DNA of 64,000 nucleotides from assembly GCA_963682055.1 (NCBI GenBank), contig OY821740.1, positions 6,325,314 to 6,389,313 of the forward strand, read 5' to 3'. This document shows, piece by piece, positions 9,952 through 20,999 of this stretch. The notes below the pieces were generated by a model. That model did not search any database and was not told the DNA's origin. It was given only the letters and a program-made list of their open reading frames with translations. A program made the translations under genes and the position numbers. Each line of letters begins with the position of its first letter. Positions within the stretch are counted from its first letter, which is position 1. Origin of the DNA: Primula veris. Its lineage: Eukaryota > Streptophyta > Magnoliopsida > Ericales > Primulaceae.

Positions 9952-12900
9952 ATGGCGTCGTTGACCACACAGCCGTCCAAAAAGGGAAAGCGAAGCAATG
10001 CCGGTGGAAGTTCTTCCGGCAATAACGATCAAGGAAGCCAAAAATCTAGTGGGCAAACAGTAAAATTCGCTCGGAGAACTTCGAGTGGACGATATGTTAG
10101 TCTCTCAAGAGAAGACGACCTTGATTTACCCGGAGAACTATCTGGTGATTATATGAATTATACGGTTCATGTCCCTCCTACACCTGATAATCAACCGATG
10201 GACTCATCAGTTGCTACAAAGGCTGAGGAACAATACGTATCTAATTCTTTATTTACGGGGGGATTTAATAGTGTCACACGTGCGCATTTAATGGATAAAG
10301 TTATTGAGTCGGAGGTGAGTCATCCTCAAATGGCGGGATCGAAAGGGTCGGCTTGTGCAATGCCAGCTTGCGATGGAAAGGTCATGAAGGACGAGAGAGG
10401 ACACGACATAACTCCTTGCGAATGCAGGTAAAGTTTTCTAACCATCCTTAGTTTTCTTGCAATTATTGTGTTTTTTTTAGCTTCAAGGCTAGATTAAGAT
10501 CTGGGCTTTTCTTTTAGTAATGCTACCTAGAAAGATTCAAAGGACTCTCGTCTTATTGATGCGATTTAGTCGCCTCATATTAGATGACAAATTTGATTCT
10601 GTGATGAATACGAAATTAGGAATCACCTTGCCTGCATATGCTTATTCTTTATTTCATTAACTATGAGTTGTAGTCACCTTCTTTTAAGGCCGTTCAGCTC
10701 TCTGTCCCCTTCTTTTCATGTACATTCTTATTTGTTTGGTTGCAGCTTTTAAGCAGATTATTGGCTTTTTTGAGTTTCAAGGAAAAAATACAGGTTCAGC
10801 ATTTTGTTTCTAGCTTTTGCAAGCCAACGTTTCAGAAAGGCTCAAGTTTTAAGATTGCCAATCAAATGTTGTCAAGCTATAATTGAAGAGAACTTAAAAG
10901 CTGCAACGAAAGTACATAGCAGGCCTAAGATTTATCTGTTTTACGAACCTTAACATCATCTTTTTTCCATTTTTGTTCCAGATTCAAGATATGTAGAGAT
11001 TGCTTAATGGACGCACAAAAAGATACGGGTCTTTGTCCCGGTTGTAAGGAGGCCTACAAAGGGGCAGACTTTAACGACGAAGACGGCCCAAATTTCTCGT
11101 CCAGAGATGGTTCTAAAGATCGCAATATGTCAATGATGAAAAGGAACACAAACAGAGAATTTGATCACAATGAGACAAAAGGTACTTATGGACATAGTAA
11201 CGCTTATCAAGATGATATGTATGGTGGTGACGGGGATGATGAGTTACAAGGAGGTATGGCGGATGCAGATGATAAACCGTGGAGGCCACTAAGTAGAAGA
11301 ATACCTATCCCGCAAGCCATTATTAGTCCTTATAGGTAACACTATGCTGTACAAATTACAAAAAAGATTTTTTTATTTATAACGTGATTCTATCATTGTA
11401 CTACGATAGGAGGTTAAAATAAATATATCACAAATGTGTTTTTGAAATGATTGGCAAACCTGGTAGTCCAGAAAGCACAGTTTCACGCGATCCGTATATT
11501 GAACTGAAGTCTGGCAAAACAAAGGGCGCAATTCAAACTGTACCCTTGATTATTCAATCAAAAAAAGAAAACAATATTTCATAATTTCTGATAATATGAT
11601 AGTCCGAATACTTGCTACACAAAATGTTACAATGGTTTTCTTAAACTGTGTTTTCTAGAAGCACCTAGTTCCGGTAATTATTCTGAAAGTAGCATTGGTT
11701 TAGTTACATTTTTGCTTGTGTAAAACTGCGATCCTGCTTAAGTAGACTCTTACATTACGCGCCTTGTACTTTTTTAGGTTGTTGGTCGTCATTCGATTCA
11801 TAGCATTGGGATTCTTCTTGGCATGGAGAATAAGACACCCAAATACGGACGCCATGTGGTTATGGTTCATGTCCGTTATTTGCGAGTTATGGTTCGGCTT
11901 CTCATGGATCCTCGATCAAATCCCCAAAATAACTCCTATCAACCGTAGCACCGACCTTGAGGTCTTGAGAGAAAAGTTTGATATGCCTTCCCCCTCTAAC
12001 CCAACAGGCCGATCCGACCTCCCTGGAATAGACTTATTTGTTTCCACCGCGGATCCTGAAAAAGAGCCTCCTCTAGTCACTGCCAACGCCATCCTTTCCA
12101 TCCTATCCGTCGATTACCCTGTTGAGAAGGTATCGTTAAGTTACCAATTCTACTAAATTCTTGAGCTATTAGTTGTAGCGACTTTGTAATCATTTAAACT
12201 ATTCTCCAATACTCACTGTCGTGTGCGTGGCCAAAAAGATTCTTTCTTTTCTGAATGTAATAATTTTAATTGAAGGGTACATTTTATCTATAGATGTTTA
12301 AAATGCAGGGTATAGTACTAAAAGATCAAGCTAGTAGTAGGAGTAAATTTTTAAAAGCTAATTTTATTCTCTAACAGGTGGCTTGCTACATATCCGACGA
12401 TGGAGGCGCTCTACTTACCTTCGAGGCGATGGCGGAGGCTGCGAGTTTTGCTGATTTATGGGTTCCATTTTGCAGAAAACATGACATTGAGCCTAGGAAC
12501 CCAGAAACTTACTTCTCCTTGAAAGGCGATCCGACCAAGAACAAGTTGAGGTCAGATTTTGTGAAAGATAGGAGAAGGGTTAAACGAGAGTACGACGAGT
12601 TCAAGGTCCGGATAAATAGTCTCCCGGACTCTATTCGAAGAAGATCCGACGCATTCAACGCAAGGGAAGAAATGAAAATGTTGAAAGCAATGAGGGCAAA
12701 AGCAGGAGGAGATATTATGGAAATGGAAGCGATAAAGCCGCATAAAGCCACGTGGATGGCCGATGGGAGCCATTGGCCCGGGGCATGGGTGGTGGGATCG
12801 AGTGAGCACTCAACAAGCGATCATGAGGCCATTCTTCAGGTTAGTGCAAAAATTAGATGGTGACACAAGTGTGTTGTTACCCTTCATAATATTAAGTATA

Positions 12901-13825
12901 TTTGGTGGAATATGACATATTTTAACCAAAGCTTTCGCATGGGCGCGACGCGCGCTTTACAGACTTAAATGATTCTTGCACTTGATATTTACTCTGACCT
13001 GATGTAGTCCATGGCGTGGTAATTTTTTATTGGTTGTAGATGGTTGGTTATCTATGAAATTGATTAAAAAGCTGGGACCAAAAATGTAAAATTCAATTAT
13101 CATTTGTTCCATTAACTCGGGGGTAAATAAGGAGTGCAAATATCATTGCTCGCCCCCAACCTATGATTTTTCCTGTGTAATGTACAAAAGTGGGAAAAAA
13201 TTTAGTGGCATGCTATAAAAAAAAATTAGGTTACAGTACAAAACTGATATCCAATTACCTGTTGGTGTGCAAAATTCTATATAATCCCATTTATTTTCAG
13301 CATAATATTAAATATCAATATGGATTCCGTATTGCAACAGGTGATGCTGAAGCCACCGAGCCACGACCCACTCATGGCATCCGCGGAAGATGGAAGCATG
13401 ATCGACTTCACCGATGTAGACATACGCCTTCCTATGTTCGTATACGTATCACGCGAGAAGAGACCTGGGTACGACCATAACAAGAAGGCAGGGGCGATGA
13501 ACGCCCTCGTGAGAGTGTCGGCTGTGTTGTCCAACGGTGCATTCATACTCAACCTCGATTGCGATCATTACATATATAATTGCCAAGCTATACGCGAGGG
13601 GATGTGTTTCATGATGGACAGAGGCGGAGAAGACATATGCTACATTCAGTTCCCACAAAGGTTCGAAGGCATTGATCCAAATGATCGTTATGCTAGTCAT
13701 AACACAGTCTTTTTCGATGGCAATATGAGAGCCCTTGACGGGGTCCAGGTATGTAAGCTATACGACCGATTATCACAGTTTGTACTATACAATCTTTTTC
13801 TACTGTTAGAAAAAAAAAAAAAAAA

Positions 13826-13859
<34 letters not shown>

Positions 13860-16500
13860 GAATAAAAATAAAATAAAACAAAAATGTTTCTGAAACATGA
13901 TAGAAGCCAAGAAAAAGTCATTGGCCTTATATTTTTTTGTAATCAAGTCATTGCCTTATTTGTTTGATACTTTGATTGCAGTTTTTTCCCCTTAAGCTAG
14001 ATTATTTTAAGTTGAACAGCTTAAATGCAATTTTTTCTGAAAAAACTCGAATCGTGGAGTGGATCACCCAGCTTACTTTCAAGCACAAAAGATATAACTT
14101 ATTTGCTTAAAAGCTGAAACCAGATAATTTATGCCAAGTTACAATTGTAAAAGACAAATTCAGATGAAGGAAAGATGAATAATTTTTTTTGAAAAGATCT
14201 CAAAATCTCAAATTCTGAAGGTTACTAACAATCTAATCTTCATCTCGTTTGGATAGGCTTTTAGTTCCTTACTTATATATCTTTTCGTGTATTCCAGGGA
14301 CCGGTTTATGTCGGCACAGGCTGTATGTTCAGGCGGTTTGCGCTTTATGGATTTGATCCCCCGCAGGCCGAAAAAATACTGAGCCAGAAGCAGACAGAGG
14401 CGGAGACGGAAAAGCTATCGACCACAGATTTTGATCCCGAGCTTGATATGAGTCTTTTACCTAAGCGGTTTGGGAATTCTGGAATGTTGGCTGAGTCGAT
14501 ACCCATTGCTGAGTTTCAAAGCCGTCCTATTGCTGACCACAAGGCCGTGAAGTACGGACGCCCTCCTGGTGCTCTGAGGGTCCCACGTGAACCCCTTGAT
14601 TCTGCTACCGTTACTGAAGCTGTCTCCGTCATTTCTTGCTGGTAAATAACTAGTATATAAGTACAAATTAAGTATACTCTCATGTCACAGTCAAGTTTAG
14701 TTCTTGAAAGCAATTCTCATTAACCTCAACTTATTGGCTTTATTATTTCATGACTGAAGTTTATTTGACTGATCAACTGATCAGCAAAAAGTTGAACTTC
14801 TATTCCAGAAAAACAAGCTAGGGGATGTTAAGATAGATGAACTTAGGGCTTTCATCATTATGAAAAAATTCAACTTATTTACAATGAATGGGCAGGAAAT
14901 CAAGCCTTAAGTATCGTATTGATATCCAGCAACAAGAATAATCTATACGCTAAAGTGTCACCCATTACTGAAGTCAGGGTCTGTTCAACTCAGGACTAAG
15001 GCCTTGTTTTGTTGCAACTTCTGAGCGCTGTTTTAACCTTATTTTTTCTAAAAAGCTAGATCGTATTTGGTTTACTAGCTTAAACGCTGAGCCTTGTGGT
15101 TCTTTATCGAAAAAATGTTAGAAACTTCAAGCTGGATGAATCTATATATATTCTCAAGCTCTATAAGTCCAGATTGTTAGCTTAAAAAACGCATCCGTAC
15201 AAGCTTTCGGGAAGGGTTGCAAGAAAAAATTAATAACAAAAAGCTCCAACATATATAGTTAAACTGGTATTTATAACCTTCAGCCTTAACTTGCTGGGGA
15301 AAAAAAAGGTTATACTATCTAATTGTTCACCAAAAACAGCACCAACGTTTCTCCATTTTTACTTATCAGTTTAGTTTTGATACCCTGAAAATTGCCAAAT
15401 TCATTTTAGCATCTTAACAAAGACTCAAAGATTTCAGGAACATGCCATTTTGAGATGCCAAACGTCAACTATCAGAAAATAAAACCAAGGTTATAAGAAT
15501 TTAACATCTTAAGCATTCTTGTTTTTATACTAGGTATGAGGATAAAACCGAGTGGGGAGACCGTGTAGGATGGATCTATGGGTCCGTTACAGAAGACGTG
15601 GTTACTGGCTACCGTATGCACAACCGTGGCTGGCGTTCCATCTACTGCATCACTAAGCGAGATGCCTTCCGTGGGTCCGCCCTCATCAACCTCACCGACC
15701 GACTTCACCAAGTCCTCATGTGGGCAGTAGGATCCGTCGAAATTTTCTTTTCACGAAACAACGCCATCCTCGCATCCAGACGCCTAAGATTCCTACAACG
15801 CCTTGCATATCTAAACGTCGGCATATATCCCTTCACCTCCCTCTTCCTCGTCGTCTACTGCTTCCTCCCTGCCCTTTCTCTCTTCTCCGGCCAGTTCATC
15901 ATCCAGAGAGTTGACATCGCTTTCCTTATTTATTTATTAACGATTACTATCTGTCTGATTGGTTTGGCATTGCTGGAGGTGAAGTGGTCGGGGGTTGGAT
16001 TAGAGCAGTGGTGGAGAAACGAACAGTTTTGGCTTATTTCTGGAACAAGTGCTCACTTAGCTGCTGTCGTACAAGGCCTCTTGAAAGTCATTGCTGGAAT
16101 CGACATTTCGTTTACTTTGACTTCGAAATCTGGGGGAGACGACGATGATGATATATACGCGGATCTGTACCTAGTGAAATGGACGCCCTTGATGATCCCA
16201 CCGATTGTCATCGCAATGATGAACATAATCGCGATGGTGGTGGCATTTTCAAGGACGATATACAGCACGGTGCCACGCTGGAATAAGTTAATAGGAGGTG
16301 TGTTTTTCAGCTTCTGGGTATTAGCACACTTGTACCCTTTCGCAAAGGGATTGATGGGACGAAGAGGAAAAACACCAACTATCGTGTTTGTTTGGTCGGG
16401 TCTTATTGCGATTACGCTTTCATTGTTGTGGGTTAAGATTAACCCCCCCCAGGTTTCCGACACGGACGAAGAAGGAACCTCTAGTTTTTCATTTCCATAA
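9952..16500 (+). CDS. CSLD5: Cellulose synthase-like D5, copy A (catalytic-motif variant)
   Basis: GT2 family processive glycosyltransferase; CSLD proteins make cell-wall beta-glucan, and CSLD5 acts in cell-plate formation. Exons: 9952-10427, 10982-11335, 11778-12129, 12378-12839, 13341-13748, 14298-14641, 15534-16500; GT-AG throughout; 1120 aa. The N-terminus carries CSLD5-type [13 protein letters not shown] and a RING-like Cys-rich finger (CAMPAC ... CECR ... CRDC ... CPGC). Two membrane segments follow, then the catalytic loop with DDGG (401-404), DCD (621-623) and TED (818-820), then six C-terminal membrane segments. The fourth signature, normally QVLRW, reads QVLMW (Met861, codon 15718-15720). 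Exon 2 lacks 13 residues present in copy B, in three in-frame deletions, including the KWLF of the conserved [19 protein letters not shown] segment. The frame is open throughout, so it may be expressed, but I doubt normal synthase activity. Confidence 0.93.
10717..10918. repeat. Short inverted-repeat element in CSLD5-A intron 1
   Basis: Ends GGTTGCAGCTTTTAAG (left) and CTTAAAAGCTGCAACGAAAG (right) are reverse complements, extended outward by ATGTAC. The copy in CSLD5-B intron 1 is at about 21865-22050, so the insertion predates the duplication. The ends resemble the Tourist-like MITE at 63065-63264. Confidence 0.6.
13810..13858 (+). repeat. A16-G33 homopolymer run in CSLD5-A intron 5
   Basis: Sixteen A (13810-13825) directly followed by 33 G (13826-13858). 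A run of 33 G is rare in plant DNA and prone to assembly or slippage error. CSLD5-B has no such run. A shorter 21-base C run is at 5230-5250 in HMGR intron 2. Confidence 0.9.
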
Positions 16501-16683
16501 TCGTGCAACTTCGGAATTTTATCAAAAGAAAAGTTTAGACTATTGGTTTTGTAAGCAGTAAGGATTTGAAATTTACAAAGAAAGTCGTAAGTTTGTACCT
16601 ATACAAATCTGACCTTCTATGTGGGTTTGAGACCATGAACACGATATTAGTGGGAAAAAACCCTTCAAAATTATACTCCTAAG

Positions 16684-18478
16684 ATGTGCAGAATGTATTG
16701 GATTTTCTTCAGGACGATTTCCCTGACATGGATGTTATAGAATATCTGGTAAATTCTCACTCTTCACTTAAAATCTGTCATTTCATTTCTTTTTTCACTC
16801 AACTTTCCTGTTTACTTGATAGGTATGTATTATAATTTCCATACCAATGTCACTGAACTTTTCCCTATTTGAAAAATTGGAAGAAAGCGATCAAGTGTTA
16901 GATAATCAAACAGTGTAATTAGTAGGAACCTGTCGATTCGTTTTATTTTTATTATAACAGTAAAGGAGTCTACTGTAATTTCACGAGATTGGAGAAATAA
17001 GTTATAGAGATGATCAGATGACAATGAAAACGAGAGAGATTTTTCGGTTCTTCTAAAAAAACGGTTTATTTTGTTTCCATTTTTACAAGATTTTTGGTAG
17101 TAAAGAAACTTGTCGGCAACTAGTTTCCAGACCTGTTTCTAAAATTCTAATAGTGAACTTGAAATGTGATATTTAAGATTTGTGTCTATAACTAATTAGT
17201 ATGGATAACTAGCCTGTCCCTTTTTACTGTATAAATTAAAGTATATCATCATGTATAACTTTGTGTGCGTATTGCGCTCTTTCGTCTTTGTTTTCTCTAA
17301 TCTCAATTTTGAAAATTCTAAAAAAAAACAGGGAATTTCTACTCGGACAAAAGCCCGCAGGGGTAAACTGGATAGAAGGAAGAGGGAAATCAGTTGTGAG
17401 GCAATGCTAATCAAAGAGGAGGTGGTGAAAAGATACTAAAAACAAACGTTTCTTCTTTGGTGGAGCTTAACATGCTCTGCTATGCCCATGCTAGTAATAT
17501 TCTATCAGCTGTATATCTTGCCACTAGCCAAGATCCAGCACAAAATGTCGAGAGTTCACATTGTATCACCACGATGGAGGTGGTTAATGACGGAAATGAC
17601 CTTCATGTTTCTGTGACGATGCCTTCTATCGAGACAAGTTGATTTTGTCTTTCATGACATTGATGGCAGTTGGTTACATCTTCCGCTTGTACGTGTTGAG
17701 GGACATAGAAGTAAGATGGATATTCATATATATGTTGAATCTTTAGGATTTTATGTATTTTTATTACGATTTTTCTTTTAAATATAACTAGGTCTACGTA
17801 ATTTGTAAGATCAAACTAATCAATATCCAGACTATTTTATCCCATCAAAACTAAATCAATTATTTTCTGTTAGTTTTAAAGTCTACTCGAGCAATAGGTT
17901 TAATACTTTGTCTGACATAAACAGGAAAGTCTGTTAAGTTTTTTCTACCTGATTTTTAGAATTAGTTTCTTGAGAAATTGAGGATAAATTTTAAGTCGAC
18001 TATCAATCACGTAATCTTGTTAAACCGAACTAATCAGGAATAAAAACCACCCCATCGAAAAGTGTTATTTTCATTATTATTCGAAATGCTGAATACTATT
18101 TGGTCCAAATCTAGTACCAGAATCTATCTTAAACTTTCTTTGATCCATATCGACATCAAGTTAACGAGGTAAATTCAGAAACGCACAGGAAATTACCATT
18201 GAGATGGATGCTTGAGCACTTTTTTTCGTTTTATATGATATATTCTCATATTTTTGTTGGTTGTCTACATACTTACAGGTAGGTACAGTTGGAGGTGGTA
18301 CCCAACTTGCTTCTCAATCAGCATGTTTCAATTTGTTCAAAACGCAAACAAAGAGTGCCTGGTTCAAACGCAAGGCTTTTAACCATAATTGTACCGGTTC
18401 TGTTCTTGCAGGGCAGGTTGTCAAGAGTCACATGAAGTACAACCGATCCAGCAAAGACGTTTCCACAGTTTCATCGTA
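16684..18478 (+). pseudogene. HMGR pseudogene, 3' part only
   Basis: Unprocessed pseudogene made by the tandem duplication; introns are retained. Exon 3 survives only as its 3' part (about 16686-16749) with a lost base near the end. The exon 4 relic (about 17335-17634) has several frameshifting indels. It has lost two blocks, one covering the KNLTG segment and one covering AGALGGFN. The exon 5 relic (18280-18478) lacks the [10 protein letters not shown] segment and has changes in the [10 protein letters not shown] region. The catalytic Lys region is frameshifted, although GQDPAQN-like (SQDPAQN) and [13 protein letters not shown] remain readable. Exons 1, 2 and a promoter are absent. Confidence 0.93.
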
Positions 18479-19409
18479 AAAAAAGAGAAAACTACTTTAG
18501 TTAAAAGAAATTTCACTGTAAAGGTAAATATAAAAAGAAAATAAGTCGATGCGATGGATACAGAACTGGAGGAAGAAAGATGACACTAGTATTGATCTAG
18601 CAAAGCCTTTTCATTTTTACATTCTTCGGAGATAACCTATTCAATTTATGGAGTTGTATAAACACTAATGTTTAAGTGTTTCACCTAATGCTTATAGTTG
18701 TATCAAATAGAATCTAAATTAGCTTTGCTGTTGTGAGTTACTTTTCGTTTTGAGTTCTTCTGTTTGTTTCTTTTGCAAACTTAATTATGTTGACAACTTC
18801 GAATTATTTTCGTTAAATGTTTTATTTTCTCTCCCTTTTTGAAAGCAAAGGAAATAGAAAATTTCATTATTTGTTGATTTACGGCCAGAAAGAGCGAAAA
18901 CCTACTTACCTAGGCCAAATGGCTGAAAACATTAACTTATAATTTGAACACTCGTTATGAGCAACTTGTCTGGAAAAAAAACGCAAGGAAACAAATTTTG
19001 TCACATGGATCTATTAAGCCAATTGAGAAAATTGATAATTTGTATTTCCACTCTCAATTTGTGTTTAATGTGACAATGTGATCCTGTTTATTTCGTTTCT
19101 CTCTGCGATTGCTATTACGATGGTGAACACCTAACAAATAATTTTCCACAATTTTCTTTTTGTTTGGAGACTTCATTAATCCCATGAGCAATTTTTCGTA
19201 AATATTCGGAAAACTCTTCCGAAAAAATATACCAAGATTAGTAGAATAATTTAATTTTTTTTTATAGTTTGAAAATAAAAACTAAGACCAAGTTGCAATT
19301 TAAAAATTGACAAAATAATGAACAATGAGCTGTTAATATATTATACAACATAAAGAAAAAGGTTTTAGAAGAACAAAACCTTTTCAGGGAGGAGAATTTT
19401 TTTTTTTTT

Positions 19410-20405
19410 CTATATAATGTTTATTAGTACATTTTTTTATGGTGTTATAATATATAATGGAATAGTAGTAGATTTTTATAATAGATTTTTTATTACTATA
19501 ATGTTTAATAATAGATTTTTATAATAGATTTTTTATAGTATAATAGTACACGCATGAACTTGTTATAGTATATGTAGATTAGTAATAAGTGTGAATAAAT
19601 GAACTTGTTATCTCCTTCTTTGGAAATTATTTAAGGGAAAATATTTTCCTATCTTTTCCATGTTTTAAGTAAAATCTTTTCCAATATTCTAGTTTATCAA
19701 ATCAAACAAACATCATAAAATATTTTTCTAGTAAAATATTTTTCTTGAAAACAAACAGAGTCAACAAATAAAATTAATTTACTGTAGTTTCTAAAAGAAA
19801 AAACACAACAAATATCTAAACACTTCACACAAAATGAACTTGTTATCTCCTTCTTTGGAAATTATTTAAGGGAAAATATTTTCCTATCTTTTCCATGTTT
19901 TAAGTAAAATCTTTTCCAATATTCTAATTTATCAAATCAAACAAACATCATAAAATATTTTTCTACTAAAATATTTTTCTTGAAAACAAACAGAGTCAAC
20001 AAATAAAATTAATTTACTGTAGTTTCTAAAAGAAAAAACACAACAAATATCTAAACACTTCACACAAAATGTAGTCTTTTTTTTTTGTCAAGGTATATTT
20101 TTTGAGATTCCAAATCATGATATTTTTTCTTTGGTGAAAACTGATGTTTACTATTTATGATAAGCAGAATACCTTATTGAAATATATTTTTTAAGGGTTA
20201 AATAATCAAAATAGAAAGTCCACCTTATATAAGTAGACGCTTTGCAAATTTCAAAATTGATATTTCTTGAATCAAAATAAATAGTAAGAAGTATAAATTA
20301 CACATATCAAATTAATAAAGTATATTATTCAATACAAATAAATTTCTAAAAATATTTTGACAAAAACAAATTGACCTCGTCCATGGACGGGGGCTCCTCT
20401 GCTAG
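19410..20405 (+). mobile_element. Possible non-autonomous Helitron
   Basis: The right end has the Helitron signature: a perfect 10-bp palindrome GTCCATGGAC (20379-20388), a 13-nt spacer, then CTAG (20402-20405) followed by T. A candidate left end is TCTATATAATG at 19410, but the base before it is not the expected A, so the left boundary is uncertain. There is no coding capacity. The block is absent from the unit A copy, so it inserted after the duplication. Confidence 0.4.
19601..20071. repeat. 235-bp direct tandem duplication
   Basis: Two nearly identical copies, 19601-19835 and 19836-20071, each starting GAACTTGTTATCTCCTTC and ending CACTTCACACAAAAT. Only about two mismatches are visible, so the duplication is recent compared with the surrounding sequence. 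Confidence 0.92.
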
Positions 20406-20999
20406 TAACACTAAAATTTTGTTTCTTGTGCTGAAAATTATGTTAATATGAAATCCTTAGAAACAATGTTCTAAAATAGACATTGTGATCATTTAGTTGC
20501 ACCTAATATTAAACTCGTCTTATTTTATTAAGTTTCCATGTACTATTTAACTGGAATCTAAAACCCTTTGTTTCTCAGTTTTGACATTAAAAAGATCACT
20601 GACCAAACCAACATAATTAGTAAATGCCAAAAGTAATTTTGGTATCTATTTTCCAACTTTTAAATGCCAAAAATATTTGTTCAATTGGAGTTTACATGCA
20701 GGTTTGCAAACGCCCCTCCTTAAAACATGTAAACAATGTCTAAATATAGGCTGTAATATTAGAGACTTGGTCTCACACCATAAAAACTCTCCCATATCAT
20801 TCTCATTTTCTTATATTCATCTCCACTCATTTCTTATTTGCCCCTTAGTTCTAGCTGAAATTTTGATGTTAGCAAATTCCCTTGGCTTTTCTTCAACTTT
20901 AGAGTTTAAACATCTCGAAAATACGATTGTGATTTAATCATGCGGCATAATGTTGCTTACGAAAGGGTTTTTTAGTTCATAGATTAAGATTTTAACGAA

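Larger units (their letters stand above)
5348..16609 (+). repeat. Segmental duplication, unit A
   Basis: This unit starts in HMGR intron 2 (CCTTCTATGTGGGTTTGAGG) and ends about 110 bp past the CSLD5-A stop. It is colinear with 16610-27541, including introns, UTRs and intergenic DNA, apart from later insertions and deletions. HMGR exons 1 and 2 are outside the unit, so this side holds the original intact HMGR. Unit A has an extra segment of about 960 bp at 8293-9261 that includes a MITE. Confidence 0.9.
18479..20999. other. CSLD5-B upstream region with AT-rich insertion
   Basis: No gene seen. To about 19138 it tracks unit A. About 19139-20410 is an extra AT-rich block with no match in unit A; it contains a 235-bp tandem duplication and a Helitron-like 3' end. 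From about 20410 the sequence is again alignable with the CSLD5-A upstream region. The probable TATA element is TAAATATAGG at 20741-20750. Confidence 0.6.

Noticed and set aside
13693..13921. Poly-proline and poly-glycine frames
   Set aside because: Artefacts of the A16-G33 homopolymer in an intron.
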